From assembly GCA_020635915.1 (NCBI GenBank), contig JACJYU010000003.1:170409-234408 (forward strand): DNA of 64,000 nt. Direction: 5' to 3'. The translations under genes were made by a program, and so were the position numbers. The stretch comes from Flammeovirgaceae bacterium (GTDB taxonomy: Bacteria > Bacteroidota > Bacteroidia > Cytophagales > Cyclobacteriaceae). The notes beneath the pieces are model-generated. The model was not told the DNA's origin and ran no database searches. It saw nothing but the letters and a program-made list of their open reading frames with translations. Of the stretch, positions 26,018 through 34,121 are shown piece by piece. Within the stretch, counting starts at the first letter, position 1; every line of letters begins with the position of its first letter.

Positions 26018-26551
26018 ATGAACCTAATAAAAGAGCTTCAAAAGGGGTTTGGCAAGCCCACTTGCGACCGGATTGTGGCCTACATTGGAAACGACCAGGA
26101 AAGGTTTTCAGCCCTGGTGGAAGCTTTTTTGAACGGTGGCCACCGGGTGGCCCAGCGGGCGGCATGGCCGCTGGGCTACTCCGTCAAAAAGCATCCGGGG
26201 CTTGTGAAGCCACATTTAAGGCAAATCATCCAAAACCTTGACCAGCCCCATATCCACGATGCGGTGAAACGGAACACGGTAAGGTTCCTTCAATTTATAG
26301 AAATCCCAAAACCGCTGCACGGTGCCACCTGGGGCCATTGCACAAGGCTACTCCAGGACAAAAAAAGCCCAGTGGCCATTAAGGTTTTCAGTATGAGCGT
26401 ATTGGCCAACCTGGCCATGGAATACCCGGCCCTGAAAAGGGAACTGGCCACCATCATTGAGGATCAAATGCCCTATGGAAGCCCAGGGTTTGTATCCAGG
26501 GGGAAAAAGGTACTGAAAAGCCTCGGGGGGGTGGGCAGGATTAGCCCGTAA
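26018..26551 (+). CDS. HEAT-repeat-like protein (177 aa)
   Basis: An all-helical soluble protein with a repeated pattern of helix pairs (FSALVEAFLNGGHRVAQRAA, WPLGYSVKKHPGLVKPHLRQ, VAIKVFSMSVLANLAMEYPA), as in HEAT/ARM proteins of Bacteroidetes. It has no catalytic motif. The likely role is a binding scaffold. The start is the ATG at 26018; a TTG two codons earlier also opens the frame. The gene ends inside the convergent TPR gene, overlapping it by 11 bases. Confidence 0.75.
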   Translation: MNLIKELQKGFGKPTCDRIVAYIGNDQERFSALVEAFLNGGHRVAQRAAWPLGYSVKKHPGLVKPHLRQIIQNLDQPHIHDAVKRNTVRFLQFIEIPKPLHGATWGHCTRLLQDKKSPVAIKVFSMSVLANLAMEYPALKRELATIIEDQMPYGSPGFVSRGKKVLKSLGGVGRISP

Positions 26552-27140
26552 ACGTCTTCGAAAGGGTACTGATCAATTCATCGGCATGCCCTTTGTCTTC
26601 CGGGGCGGCACGCTTTCTATAATTCATCAGCGATAGGATGGCATTTTCAATTTCCTTGTTCATGGCCAATGTAAGCCCCAGATTAAAATGGCTGTTGGGG
26701 AAACCCGGTTCTATTTCTATTGACGTTTGGTAGTGCACCTTGGCCAGGGGGTAGTTGCCGATTTCGGCATACAGGTTGGCCAGGTTGTAATGCGACTCAA
26801 AGTGCCTCGGCTCTTCCTTAAGGGACATGGTAAAGCAATCAATGGCCCTGCTGAAGTGCTTGGCCCCGGACTCCAATATGCCCAGGTTGCAATAGGCATC
26901 GGCCACGGAATCGCCCTCATTGATCGCTTGCTGGTATAGGTCCCGGGCCTTGGCGTCCCCTTGCTCGTCCAATAGCAGGGCTTCTTCAAAGGTGGATAGC
27001 TGGTTGAGTTTTACTTGTTTTCCACCGGCAAACAAATTGAGTTGGCCTGGTTTTGAAGCGCCCATTGCCTTGCGCCTTCGCACCGGCTTGAACCCAAATT
27101 TCTCGGGTGTTTGGATGGGGAACTTGATCACCTTTGCCAT
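26541..27140 (-). CDS. TPR-repeat protein (199 aa)
   Basis: A soluble protein with at least three TPR motifs between residues about 65 and 170 (DAKARDLYQQAINEGD, VADAYCNLGILESGAKHFSR, HYNLANLYAEIGNYPLAKVH, PNSHFNLGLTLAMNKEIENA). The N-terminal 45 residues are basic and Gly/Pro-rich with no signal peptide. TPR proteins of this kind are adaptors. A perfect -7 box lies only 4 bases before its ATG, so its transcript may be leaderless. It is convergent with the HEAT-like gene. Confidence 0.85.
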   Translation of the reverse strand: MAKVIKFPIQTPEKFGFKPVRRRKAMGASKPGQLNLFAGGKQVKLNQLSTFEEALLLDEQGDAKARDLYQQAINEGDSVADAYCNLGILESGAKHFSRAIDCFTMSLKEEPRHFESHYNLANLYAEIGNYPLAKVHYQTSIEIEPGFPNSHFNLGLTLAMNKEIENAILSLMNYRKRAAPEDKGHADELISTLSKTFTG

Positions 27141-27144
27141 GGCA

Positions 27145-27152
27145 CAAAGATA
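27145..27152 (-). promoter_or_regulatory. -7 element TATCTTTG, 4 bases from the ATG
   Basis: Exact TAnnTTTG match on the minus strand. With the usual spacing, transcription would begin at about 27141, one base before the start codon. Confidence 0.5.
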
Positions 27153-27201
27153 ATATTTTCAAAATAGAATGTGAAGTGCGGGAGAAAGTGCCCGCGCTTG
27201 G

Positions 27202-28059
27202 CTAACCCGCCTTGCGCCTGGCCGTTTTCGCTGGCTTGGCCTTCTTTTTTTCTTTGGCCGAGGTTCCCTTTGCCTTCTCCATAGGTTTCTTTTTGGCCCG
27301 GTCGATGCTTGCTTTGAGGGCCGTCATGATATCCACCACCTCTGGTTCTTCTTCCGTTACCGTCACCACTTCCTTGCCGGCTATCTTGGCATCAATGATG
27401 TTTTTAAGGGCATCATAATAATGGTCCTTCATTTCAATTTTTGAAAATTTGGTGGTCATCGAATCCACTAAAGTCTTTGCCAGTTTCAGTTGTTCTTTGT
27501 CCGCATCCTTTACCTCAATCAATTGGGGCACTTCACGCATGCTACGCACCTCATTGGGGTACCGCAGCCGGAACATCAGTATCCCACCTTCATGGGGGTT
27601 GATCAGCACAGGCGTTTCCCTGTCCCTTAGCACCACCTTGCCTACCCCTATCTTGCCGCTCTCTTTGAGGGTGCCGCACAACAATGCGTAAGCCTTGGCG
27701 GCCACGTCCCCGTCAGGCCCCACAAAATAGGGCGCCTCAAACAAAGTGGGATGGACTTCCTCTGCTTTTACAAAGCCTTCGATCTCGATGACTTTGGTGC
27801 TTTTCAGCTTGACCTTGCTAAAGTCATCTGGCTCCACAATCACAAACTGGCCCGGTTCGTATTGATAGCCTTTTACTATTTCGTCCGCCTTGAGCGGCTT
27901 CCCCGTTACTTTGTCTTTTTTCTCATAGCTTACCGGGTTGTGCCCCTCTTTGGACAAAAGGTTGAAACTGATAGTCCTGCCCGAGTCAATGGCGTTGTAA
28001 ATCCTGATGGGGATAGTGACCAGGGAAAACTGAATGTGGCCTTTCCAGATAGCCCTCAT
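27202..28059 (-). CDS. ku: Ku protein, non-homologous end joining
   Basis: A 285-residue bacterial Ku homologue. It starts MRAIWKGHIQFSLVTIPIRI, the family hallmark, and keeps the core blocks GYQYEPGQFVIVEPDDF, YFVGPDGDVAAKAYALL and HEGGILMFRLRYPNEV. The homodimer encircles DNA ends and recruits LigD. The C-terminal 40 residues are Lys/Ala-rich (KAKGTSAKEKKKAKPAKTAR), like the basic tails that help some bacterial Ku proteins move onto DNA. The matching ligase gene ligD is at 31809-34118, 3.7 kb away and not in the same operon. A -7 box TATCTTTG lies at 28096-28103, giving a leader of about 33 bases. Confidence 0.96.
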   Translation of the reverse strand: MRAIWKGHIQFSLVTIPIRIYNAIDSGRTISFNLLSKEGHNPVSYEKKDKVTGKPLKADEIVKGYQYEPGQFVIVEPDDFSKVKLKSTKVIEIEGFVKAEEVHPTLFEAPYFVGPDGDVAAKAYALLCGTLKESGKIGVGKVVLRDRETPVLINPHEGGILMFRLRYPNEVRSMREVPQLIEVKDADKEQLKLAKTLVDSMTTKFSKIEMKDHYYDALKNIIDAKIAGKEVVTVTEEEPEVVDIMTALKASIDRAKKKPMEKAKGTSAKEKKKAKPAKTARRKAG

Positions 28060-28095
28060 GGCAAAAAATCCTTTAGTTAGTTTAAAAAATCAATT

Positions 28096-28103
28096 CAAAG
28101 ATA
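28096..28103 (-). promoter_or_regulatory. -7 element TATCTTTG of ku
   Basis: Exact TAnnTTTG on the minus strand, 36 bases before the ku ATG. No well-placed -33 TTTG. Confidence 0.5.
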
Positions 28104-28142
28104 CTAAGATATTGACAATGAGGAGGTTTTCAAAATGAAATT

Positions 28143-28247
28143 TTATTTTTCTAAAGCAAGTGCCCACCCAACGACAAGCCCCGTCCCACAGGCCATAACA
28201 AAATGCTGGCGGTTTAACCCAAAAGGCGCATCATGCTTGTTGGCCAT
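28143..28247 (-). CDS. Possible 34-residue membrane peptide upstream of ku
   Basis: An ATG at 28247 opens a 34-codon frame: MANKHDAPFGLNRQHFVMAC followed by a hydrophobic GTGLVVGWALALEK. The pattern of a polar N-terminus and one short helix with Gly is plausible for a micro-protein, and it fills most of an otherwise empty 287-base gap. No homologue is known to me, and support is limited to composition. Confidence 0.3.
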   Translation of the reverse strand: MANKHDAPFGLNRQHFVMACGTGLVVGWALALEK

Positions 28248-28302
28248 GTAACGGATGGCCGCTCATTTTGGCAGCTACCGCCCACAAAATTCCATTTTTC
28301 AT

Positions 28303-28327
28303 GGAAAGGAAAATTTGCTTCCTTTCC
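28303..28327. repeat. 8-bp inverted repeat before the M28 peptidase gene
   Basis: GGAAAGGA and TCCTTTCC with a 9-base spacer. It ends 19 bases before the ATG at 28347 and could form a hairpin in the 5' leader. Confidence 0.45.
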
Positions 28328-28346
28328 CTCAAATTTACCAACTATC

Positions 28347-30434
28347 ATGAGAAACCTCCTAAGCCTTCTGTTCGTCCTTTCCACCTTTTCTTTTGTGCTG
28401 GCGCAAAAGGGGTTTATTGGAAACGATGCCACCAACCAAACCAAAGTAGAGGAAACCTTCCTGAAACAACAGGAAAGCGAACGGTACAAAAACCACTTAA
28501 AGAACCTTACCCGCGAGCCGCACATTGCAGGGAGCAAAGCCAACGAAAGGGTCCGCGATTACCTGGCCGAAGTCATGCGCAAGGCCGGCTTTCAAGTCGA
28601 GGTTTTCCCCTATGATATCTATCTGCCGGTAATGCCGGGGACCGCTTCAGCGGAACTGATCACCCCCATTCGCCTGCCCCTTAATAATCAGGAGTACATC
28701 CACAAAGAAGACCCTTTCTCCGCAGACCCTAACCTTACCGTTGGTTTCAATGCCTACACCGGCACAGGCGATGTGACGGCAGAAGTGGTGTATGCCAATT
28801 ATGGGCGCAAAGAAGATTTTGAAAAGCTTAAAGCCCTTGGGGTCACGGTAAAAGGAAAAATAGTATTGGCGCGGTATGGTGGGAATTTTCGAGGGTACAA
28901 GGCCAAGTATGCCGAGCAATATGGGGCCGCAGGATTGATCATCTTCACCGATCCTGGTGACAGTGGGTATGCAAAAGGGTTGGTCTACCCGGAAGGCCCA
29001 TACTATGACGAAAGCAGCATCCAGCGCGGCTCGTTGCTTACGCTGGATTGGACAGGCGACCCGCTCACCCCATTTGAACCAGCCCTCCCCCTGGATGGGA
29101 AAAAGAAAATCGCACGTAAGAAGCCGGAAGAGGTGAAAGGCATGCACAACATACCCGTGTTGCCCCTTCCCTATGGGTCGGCAAAGGAAATTTTTGCCCG
29201 CATGAAAGGCAAGCCGGTACCGGCAGGATGGCAAGGCGGCCTGCCCTATACCTACCGGTTGGAGGGGGGAAGCGACCTGACCGTGCGGGTAAATGTAACC
29301 CAGAAGAGGGAAACCCAAAGGGTATACAATGTGGTGGGCACCATGGAAGGCACCGAAAACCCCGATCAGTGGATAATTGCAGGGGCGCACTATGATGCCT
29401 GGGCTTTTGGCGCCACCGATCCGAACAGCGGCACTGCCATGCTGCTGTCACTAAGCGAATCGTTGGGCAAGTTGTCGCAGGCCGGATACAAACCTAAACG
29501 AACAATAAAAATTGCCCATTGGGACGCAGAAGAAGAAGGCGTGATCGGGTCAACGGAGTGGGTGGAGCAGTTTCGTGATGAACTCAATGCCAAGGCCGTT
29601 GCCTATTTCAATGCCGATGGGGCCGTTACAGGCCGGAATTTTGGCGCTGCTTCCAGCCCTTCGCTAAAGGCCCTTTCCATAAACGTCACAAAATCCATCT
29701 CCTTCCCCGATTCTTCCAAATCGTTGTATGAGGTTTGGCTGGGCAACCGCAACGCATCGGAACCCCCACTGGGAAACCTGGGGGGCGGATCAGACCATAT
29801 TGCTTTCTATACCCATGTGGGGATACCCAGCTGGGGCGGTGGCAGCGGAGGCCATAGCATCTACCACTCAAATTTCGATAGCTTTGCCTACTACGAACGC
29901 TTTTGCGATCCTACGTTTAAAATGGGGCCTATGGTAGAGCAGGTGTTTGGCATGATGGCGTTGCGCCTCGCCAATGCCGATGTGTTGCCTTATGACCTTG
30001 CCCGCTATGGAACAGACTTGCATTCCCACTTCGAAGGACTGCAAAAGCTTACCCTTGCCTACGACAAGTCGGCTACACCGTTCTCTTTCGATGCGCTCAT
30101 AAAAGCCGCAGATGAATTGAAAAAAGTAGGGGAGGAATGTGAGGCCGCACTAAAAACCGCAAACGCAAAAAACAGAAAGGCCATCAATGCGGAATTGCTC
30201 TCCCTGGAGCGGCAATGGATCGACAAAGAAGGGATGCCTTATGGGAGCTGGTACCGCTCACTTTATGCATCGCCCGACCCCTACAGTGGGTATGCCTCGT
30301 GGATTTTGCCTGCCTTCCAATACGAGGCCGCCAACCACTCAACGGCCAACCTGAAAAAGTGGGAGCAAAAACACCTTGATGCCATCAACCGCATAAAATC
30401 CAAAATGGAAAGAATTATCAATTTGGCAAAATGA
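28347..30434 (+). CDS. Secreted M28-family metallopeptidase (glutamate carboxypeptidase II-like)
   Basis: A 695-residue exported zinc peptidase with a signal peptide (MRNLLSLLFVLSTFSFVLAQ). Domain order matches GCPII/transferrin-receptor-type enzymes: a PA domain (VKGKIVLARYGGNFRGYKA, YGAAGLIIFTDPGDSGYAKG), the M28 catalytic domain, and a C-terminal helical dimerisation domain. Zinc ligands are visible: AHYDAWAFGATDPNSG (His, Asp), WDAEEEGVIGSTEW (Glu pair), FNADGA (Asp) and GGHSIYHSNFD (His). It probably removes C-terminal residues, often Glu or Asp, from peptides. A longer frame to 28233 has no signal peptide at its start, so the ATG at 28347 is chosen. Confidence 0.94.
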   Translation: MRNLLSLLFVLSTFSFVLAQKGFIGNDATNQTKVEETFLKQQESERYKNHLKNLTREPHIAGSKANERVRDYLAEVMRKAGFQVEVFPYDIYLPVMPGTASAELITPIRLPLNNQEYIHKEDPFSADPNLTVGFNAYTGTGDVTAEVVYANYGRKEDFEKLKALGVTVKGKIVLARYGGNFRGYKAKYAEQYGAAGLIIFTDPGDSGYAKGLVYPEGPYYDESSIQRGSLLTLDWTGDPLTPFEPALPLDGKKKIARKKPEEVKGMHNIPVLPLPYGSAKEIFARMKGKPVPAGWQGGLPYTYRLEGGSDLTVRVNVTQKRETQRVYNVVGTMEGTENPDQWIIAGAHYDAWAFGATDPNSGTAMLLSLSESLGKLSQAGYKPKRTIKIAHWDAEEEGVIGSTEWVEQFRDELNAKAVAYFNADGAVTGRNFGAASSPSLKALSINVTKSISFPDSSKSLYEVWLGNRNASEPPLGNLGGGSDHIAFYTHVGIPSWGGGSGGHSIYHSNFDSFAYYERFCDPTFKMGPMVEQVFGMMALRLANADVLPYDLARYGTDLHSHFEGLQKLTLAYDKSATPFSFDALIKAADELKKVGEECEAALKTANAKNRKAINAELLSLERQWIDKEGMPYGSWYRSLYASPDPYSGYASWILPAFQYEAANHSTANLKKWEQKHLDAINRIKSKMERIINLAK

Positions 30435-30532
30435 TATTGTCACAATAGTGGCAGTCAGGTTGCACGCGGCCTTTTTGGCACGGTTAACCTTTTGAATAAG
30501 GCAATATTTTTCGCTGTGGCCGCGAAAAACCG

Positions 30533-30540
30533 TAAATTTA
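30533..30540 (+). promoter_or_regulatory. -7-like element TAAATTTA, 4 bases from the ATG
   Basis: Seven of eight positions match TAnnTTTG. The 4-base distance to the ATG at 30545 is the same as for the genes at 27140 and 42354. Confidence 0.35.
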
Positions 30541-30544
30541 GGTT

Positions 30545-31765
30545 ATGGACCGCCTGTTCATGGTATTGTGGATAGTGGGCATACCATCCCTGGCCCAGGT
30601 TCCCATTGGGCAAAAGGAAAGCAATGATTACGCCTACTATTTTGAAAAGGGGGAAAGGGCCTTTGATGAAAATGACCTGGGCAATGCCCTTGTTTACTAC
30701 AACGAGTCCATTCATCTGAACCCTCTGTATCCGGATGCCTATTTTTCGAGGGCGGTCACCAAAGAAAAACTCAGCGACATACATGGGGCCATAATAGACT
30801 ACACCCTCTACCTCGAGCTCAACCCTGATCAATTTGATGCCTTGTTCCATCGTGCCTTGCTCCACTTCCAGCAATCGGACTGGCACCATGCCAATAAGGA
30901 TTTCCAACATTTGACCCATCTGCCCGGGGGCGAAACCACCAGTATCTATTTTCGGCAGGACAGGTTCATCTCCGGGACCAACCAGGTATTCACCTCCCAG
31001 AACCAGGACCGCTCCCTTTTGTTCAACTACCTGGGCCTTACTTTTTTCGAATTGCAGGATTTCCCCAATGCCCTTGCCCAATTTGACTCTGCCATTCTCC
31101 ACAACCCCAACGAGGCCGATTACCTAGTGAATGCCGCCCGCTGCCATGAGGCCCTTGGCCAAAATGACGAGGCCGGGAAATCCTACCAGTCCGCTTTGTC
31201 CATTGACCCGGAACATGCCGTGGCACGGCATAACCTCAGCATACTTAACAGGAATGACGGGGACTTGCAGGAAGCCACCAAATTGCTTAACGATGTGATC
31301 AGTAAAAACCCAGGCCTGCCCTACCCATATGCCGAGCGTGCATTTCATGAAATGAACAATGGTGAACTCACAAAAGCCCTGGCGGATTACAACGAGGCCA
31401 TCCGGCTTTCACCCGAAACCGCGGCCTATTGGAACAATCGGGGCATGGTCAAGGCAAAGCTAAAGGACTGGGGCGGGGCCTATGATGATTTCTCCGAATC
31501 CATCAGGCTTAATGAAAAAGATGAAAACACATGGCTCAACCGGGGCAACCTCTTCTTCTCGGCAAAGAAATACGAAGAAGCCATTAAAGACTATGATGTG
31601 GCCGTAATTTTGGATGAGGCCTATGCCATTGCGCTGTACAACCGCGCCATGGCCAAACACTTGTTGGGAATAGAAGACAGCGCATGCAGCGATTTGAGAA
31701 AGGCACAGGCACTAGGGTTTGCCGTAAGAACGGGAGTGGCCGACAAAATTTGTGGCACCCATTAA
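30545..31765 (+). CDS. Exported TPR-repeat protein (406 aa)
   Basis: It begins MDRLFMVLWIVGIPSLAQVP, a short signal peptide ending in LAQ. The rest is about nine consecutive TPR units, for example YFEKGERAFDENDLGNALVY, ADYLVNAARCHEALGQNDEA, AAYWNNRGMVKAKLKDWGGA and NTWLNRGNLFFSAKKYEEAI, each with the usual W-L-G-Y-A-P spacing. It is likely a periplasmic protein-protein scaffold. There is no catalytic domain. The stop is followed by a small GC hairpin (31782-31794) and the convergent ligD gene. Confidence 0.9.
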   Translation: MDRLFMVLWIVGIPSLAQVPIGQKESNDYAYYFEKGERAFDENDLGNALVYYNESIHLNPLYPDAYFSRAVTKEKLSDIHGAIIDYTLYLELNPDQFDALFHRALLHFQQSDWHHANKDFQHLTHLPGGETTSIYFRQDRFISGTNQVFTSQNQDRSLLFNYLGLTFFELQDFPNALAQFDSAILHNPNEADYLVNAARCHEALGQNDEAGKSYQSALSIDPEHAVARHNLSILNRNDGDLQEATKLLNDVISKNPGLPYPYAERAFHEMNNGELTKALADYNEAIRLSPETAAYWNNRGMVKAKLKDWGGAYDDFSESIRLNEKDENTWLNRGNLFFSAKKYEEAIKDYDVAVILDEAYAIALYNRAMAKHLLGIEDSACSDLRKAQALGFAVRTGVADKICGTH

Positions 31766-31781
31766 ACCCACCATGCATTCG

Positions 31782-31794
31782 GGTGCCGGGCACC
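31782..31794. terminator. Small GC-rich hairpin between convergent genes
   Basis: GGTGC-CGG-GCACC makes a 5-bp stem between the TPR gene stop (31765) and the ligD stop (31809). No T-run follows on either strand, so termination efficiency is doubtful. Confidence 0.35.
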
Positions 31795-31808
31795 GCATGC
31801 CAAACCCC

Positions 31809-34118
31809 TCAGCCCAAGTCCGGCCTTAGCCTTACAAAAACAGGTTCCCGGAATATCTTGTCGGGGGTAAAAGAAGCAAACGTTACCTCTACAAACAAGC
31901 TGGGCTCTACCCACTTGCTCGTTTTTTCATCCAAAACTTTGTTATTAACCGGCTTGGGTATTCCTTTTAATTTTTTTATCCGCTGGAAAATATCCTTGAT
32001 GGCCGCATCCGTAAAACCCGTGCCCACCTTTCCGCGATAAACCAATTTCCCCTTTTCCCACTCCGCAATGTGAAGCCCCCCAAAGGCAGCACTGCGGTTG
32101 CCCTTGCCTTCATTGTACCCGATGACCATGCACTCCCGGGTGTTCCTCACCTTCACCTTCAGCCAGGCATCAGACCGCTTTCCCGGCAAATACCTGCTGC
32201 CTTTTTCTTTTGCCATAATACCTTCAAGGTGGTGCTCCTTTGCGGCTTCAAACAAGGACAGCCCATCTTCCACGAATTCACTCGGGCGGTAGGGAGTGTC
32301 TTTTTTGATGGCGTCCTTGAGCCACTCCTTGCGTTTCAGCAAGGGCTCGTTGACAAGGCTGCGGCCATCAAGGTATAGGCAGTCAAAGACATAGCAATAC
32401 ACGGGATTGGACCTGGATAGTTTTTCAATAGTGGTGTCGCCAGTGCTCATCAGCCGGTTTATCACCTTCTTAAACTCCGGTTTTCCATTTTTGTCCAAAC
32501 AAACAATTTCCGCATCGAACAATCCGCAACTGGCGCGGAACGAGGGGCTGTTCAATTCAGGGAATTGCTTGGTAATATCGTTTTGGTTCCTGCTCCGTAT
32601 CCTCACCACGCCCTCCTCCAGGGCAATCAATGCCCGGATGCCGTCCCATTTCACTTCAAAAATATAATCATCCCCCAAGGGGGGCGCACTGGCACTGCCG
32701 GAAAGCATCGGCCCAATCGGGTCTTGGAGGAAATTTACCTGCGGCATGTCCACCCGCTCCAGCAACCATTCCTTTTGTTTGATTTTATATATCCGGTACT
32801 CCCCACTCATCTCCTTGCTGCTCAGTCGAAAATAAAATCCATCCTTTTTCTCTTTCGTGACCTGGTATTTGCCCAGGGCATAGATCCACATATCGCCACC
32901 GCCATATTGCCCCTTTGGGATTTTACCGTCAAAGGTAAGGTATTCCATAGGATGGTCTTCTGTCTGCACCGCCAGTCTTTTTATGCCAGGCAGTGGCGGC
33001 ATTCCACGGGGCACCGCCCACGACTTCAGCACCCCATCCTGCTCCAGCCGCAGGTCATAGTGCAAATTGGTGGCATGATGCCGGTGCACCACAAAATTGG
33101 TGCCCCCGCCCTCTAGTATCTTGGCAAGTGGTTCGGTGGTCTTGCCAAAGTCCCTCTTTTTTTCGTATGCCTCCAGTTGTTCGGGCGCTTTGTGTTTTTT
33201 GTTTTTGGGAAGCCGTTTTACCGCGATGGGCTTGCGATGGGTGTGAAGGGCGACTGCAAACGCATCAATCCCCTCCCACGCATCACCGGTTTCCAGCACT
33301 TGCTCCAGGGCTGTCCTGATATTGAATTCGAGCGGTGAGGTGGCCTCTGCCAGCCTGTTCCACGACAGCGGCATAGACACCGGTGCCCCAGCCCTGCCCC
33401 GCAAGCTGTAGGGCGACACAATACTTTGCCCCTGGCGAATGCGGTATATGTCCATCAACATCCTGTCTTTGCGTGCTTCCTTCTTAATGTGGAGTGTCAA
33501 TTCCCTGGGCCTGCTTTCCACATACGGCTTGGCAATGGACTGGGCAGTTTCAAATACGGTGGAAAAATCCCACATGGGCTCTATGGGCACGCATACGTGC
33601 ACCCCCTTCCCCCCTGTGGTTTTCACAAATGGGTTGTAACCGAAATTTTCCAGGTGCCCCCTTAGGTCCAAGGCCACCTCCACCACATTTTTGAAGTCGG
33701 CACCTTCAGGGGGGTCCAAATCGAAAACCATGTAGTCAGGTTTGTCGAAATGGGGTTTCCTGCTGTGCAACTGGTGCAATTCAAGGGAAGCCAGGTTGGC
33801 CAGCCACACCAATGAAGCCGGTTCGGTGGCAATGATATAGTCCTTTTTTTCTTTGCCAAGTTTCACAAACTCAAGCCAGTCCGGGGCCCATTCTGGCCTG
33901 TTCTTCTGGTAAAAACTTTCACCATGTATGCCATCCGGAAACCGGATAAGGGTGAGGGCCCTCCCCTTGATATGGTTGAGCAACGTGGGCGCAATGGACA
34001 AGTAATATTGAATAACCTCGGCCTTGGTCACCTGGTCTTCGGGAAAAAGCACTTTTTCCAGATTGGATACCTCCAATTTGCGTTTTCCAACCTGCGTCCA
34101 TTGTACCTTTTTGGCCAT
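31809..34118 (-). CDS. ligD: DNA ligase D (polymerase-phosphoesterase-ligase)
   Basis: A 769-residue end-joining enzyme with three domains in the order POL (about 1-300), PE (about 325-455), LIG (about 465-769). The primase/polymerase shows FDLDPPEG with metal ligands D133 and D135. The 3'-phosphoesterase shows FVVHRHHATN-LHYDLRLE (residues 342-358). The ATP-dependent ligase shows EVKWDGIRA with the adenylated K490, then FDAEIVCLD and the OB fold ending FREPVFVRLRPDLG. This order is that of mycobacterial LigD; Pseudomonas LigD is PE-LIG-POL. Its partner Ku is at 27202-28059. The start lies 3 bases after the stop of an MFS gene, as the last member of a five-gene operon. Confidence 0.96.
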   Translation of the reverse strand: MAKKVQWTQVGKRKLEVSNLEKVLFPEDQVTKAEVIQYYLSIAPTLLNHIKGRALTLIRFPDGIHGESFYQKNRPEWAPDWLEFVKLGKEKKDYIIATEPASLVWLANLASLELHQLHSRKPHFDKPDYMVFDLDPPEGADFKNVVEVALDLRGHLENFGYNPFVKTTGGKGVHVCVPIEPMWDFSTVFETAQSIAKPYVESRPRELTLHIKKEARKDRMLMDIYRIRQGQSIVSPYSLRGRAGAPVSMPLSWNRLAEATSPLEFNIRTALEQVLETGDAWEGIDAFAVALHTHRKPIAVKRLPKNKKHKAPEQLEAYEKKRDFGKTTEPLAKILEGGGTNFVVHRHHATNLHYDLRLEQDGVLKSWAVPRGMPPLPGIKRLAVQTEDHPMEYLTFDGKIPKGQYGGGDMWIYALGKYQVTKEKKDGFYFRLSSKEMSGEYRIYKIKQKEWLLERVDMPQVNFLQDPIGPMLSGSASAPPLGDDYIFEVKWDGIRALIALEEGVVRIRSRNQNDITKQFPELNSPSFRASCGLFDAEIVCLDKNGKPEFKKVINRLMSTGDTTIEKLSRSNPVYCYVFDCLYLDGRSLVNEPLLKRKEWLKDAIKKDTPYRPSEFVEDGLSLFEAAKEHHLEGIMAKEKGSRYLPGKRSDAWLKVKVRNTRECMVIGYNEGKGNRSAAFGGLHIAEWEKGKLVYRGKVGTGFTDAAIKDIFQRIKKLKGIPKPVNNKVLDEKTSKWVEPSLFVEVTFASFTPDKIFREPVFVRLRPDLG

Positions 34119-34121
34119 GTC

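Noticed and set aside
28121..28250. Plus-strand micro-frames before the M28 gene, such as one of 38 codons from 28134
   Set aside because: Composition is random (Pro/Thr/Lys mixture) and no start signal is seen; the minus-strand frame in the same place is more plausible.
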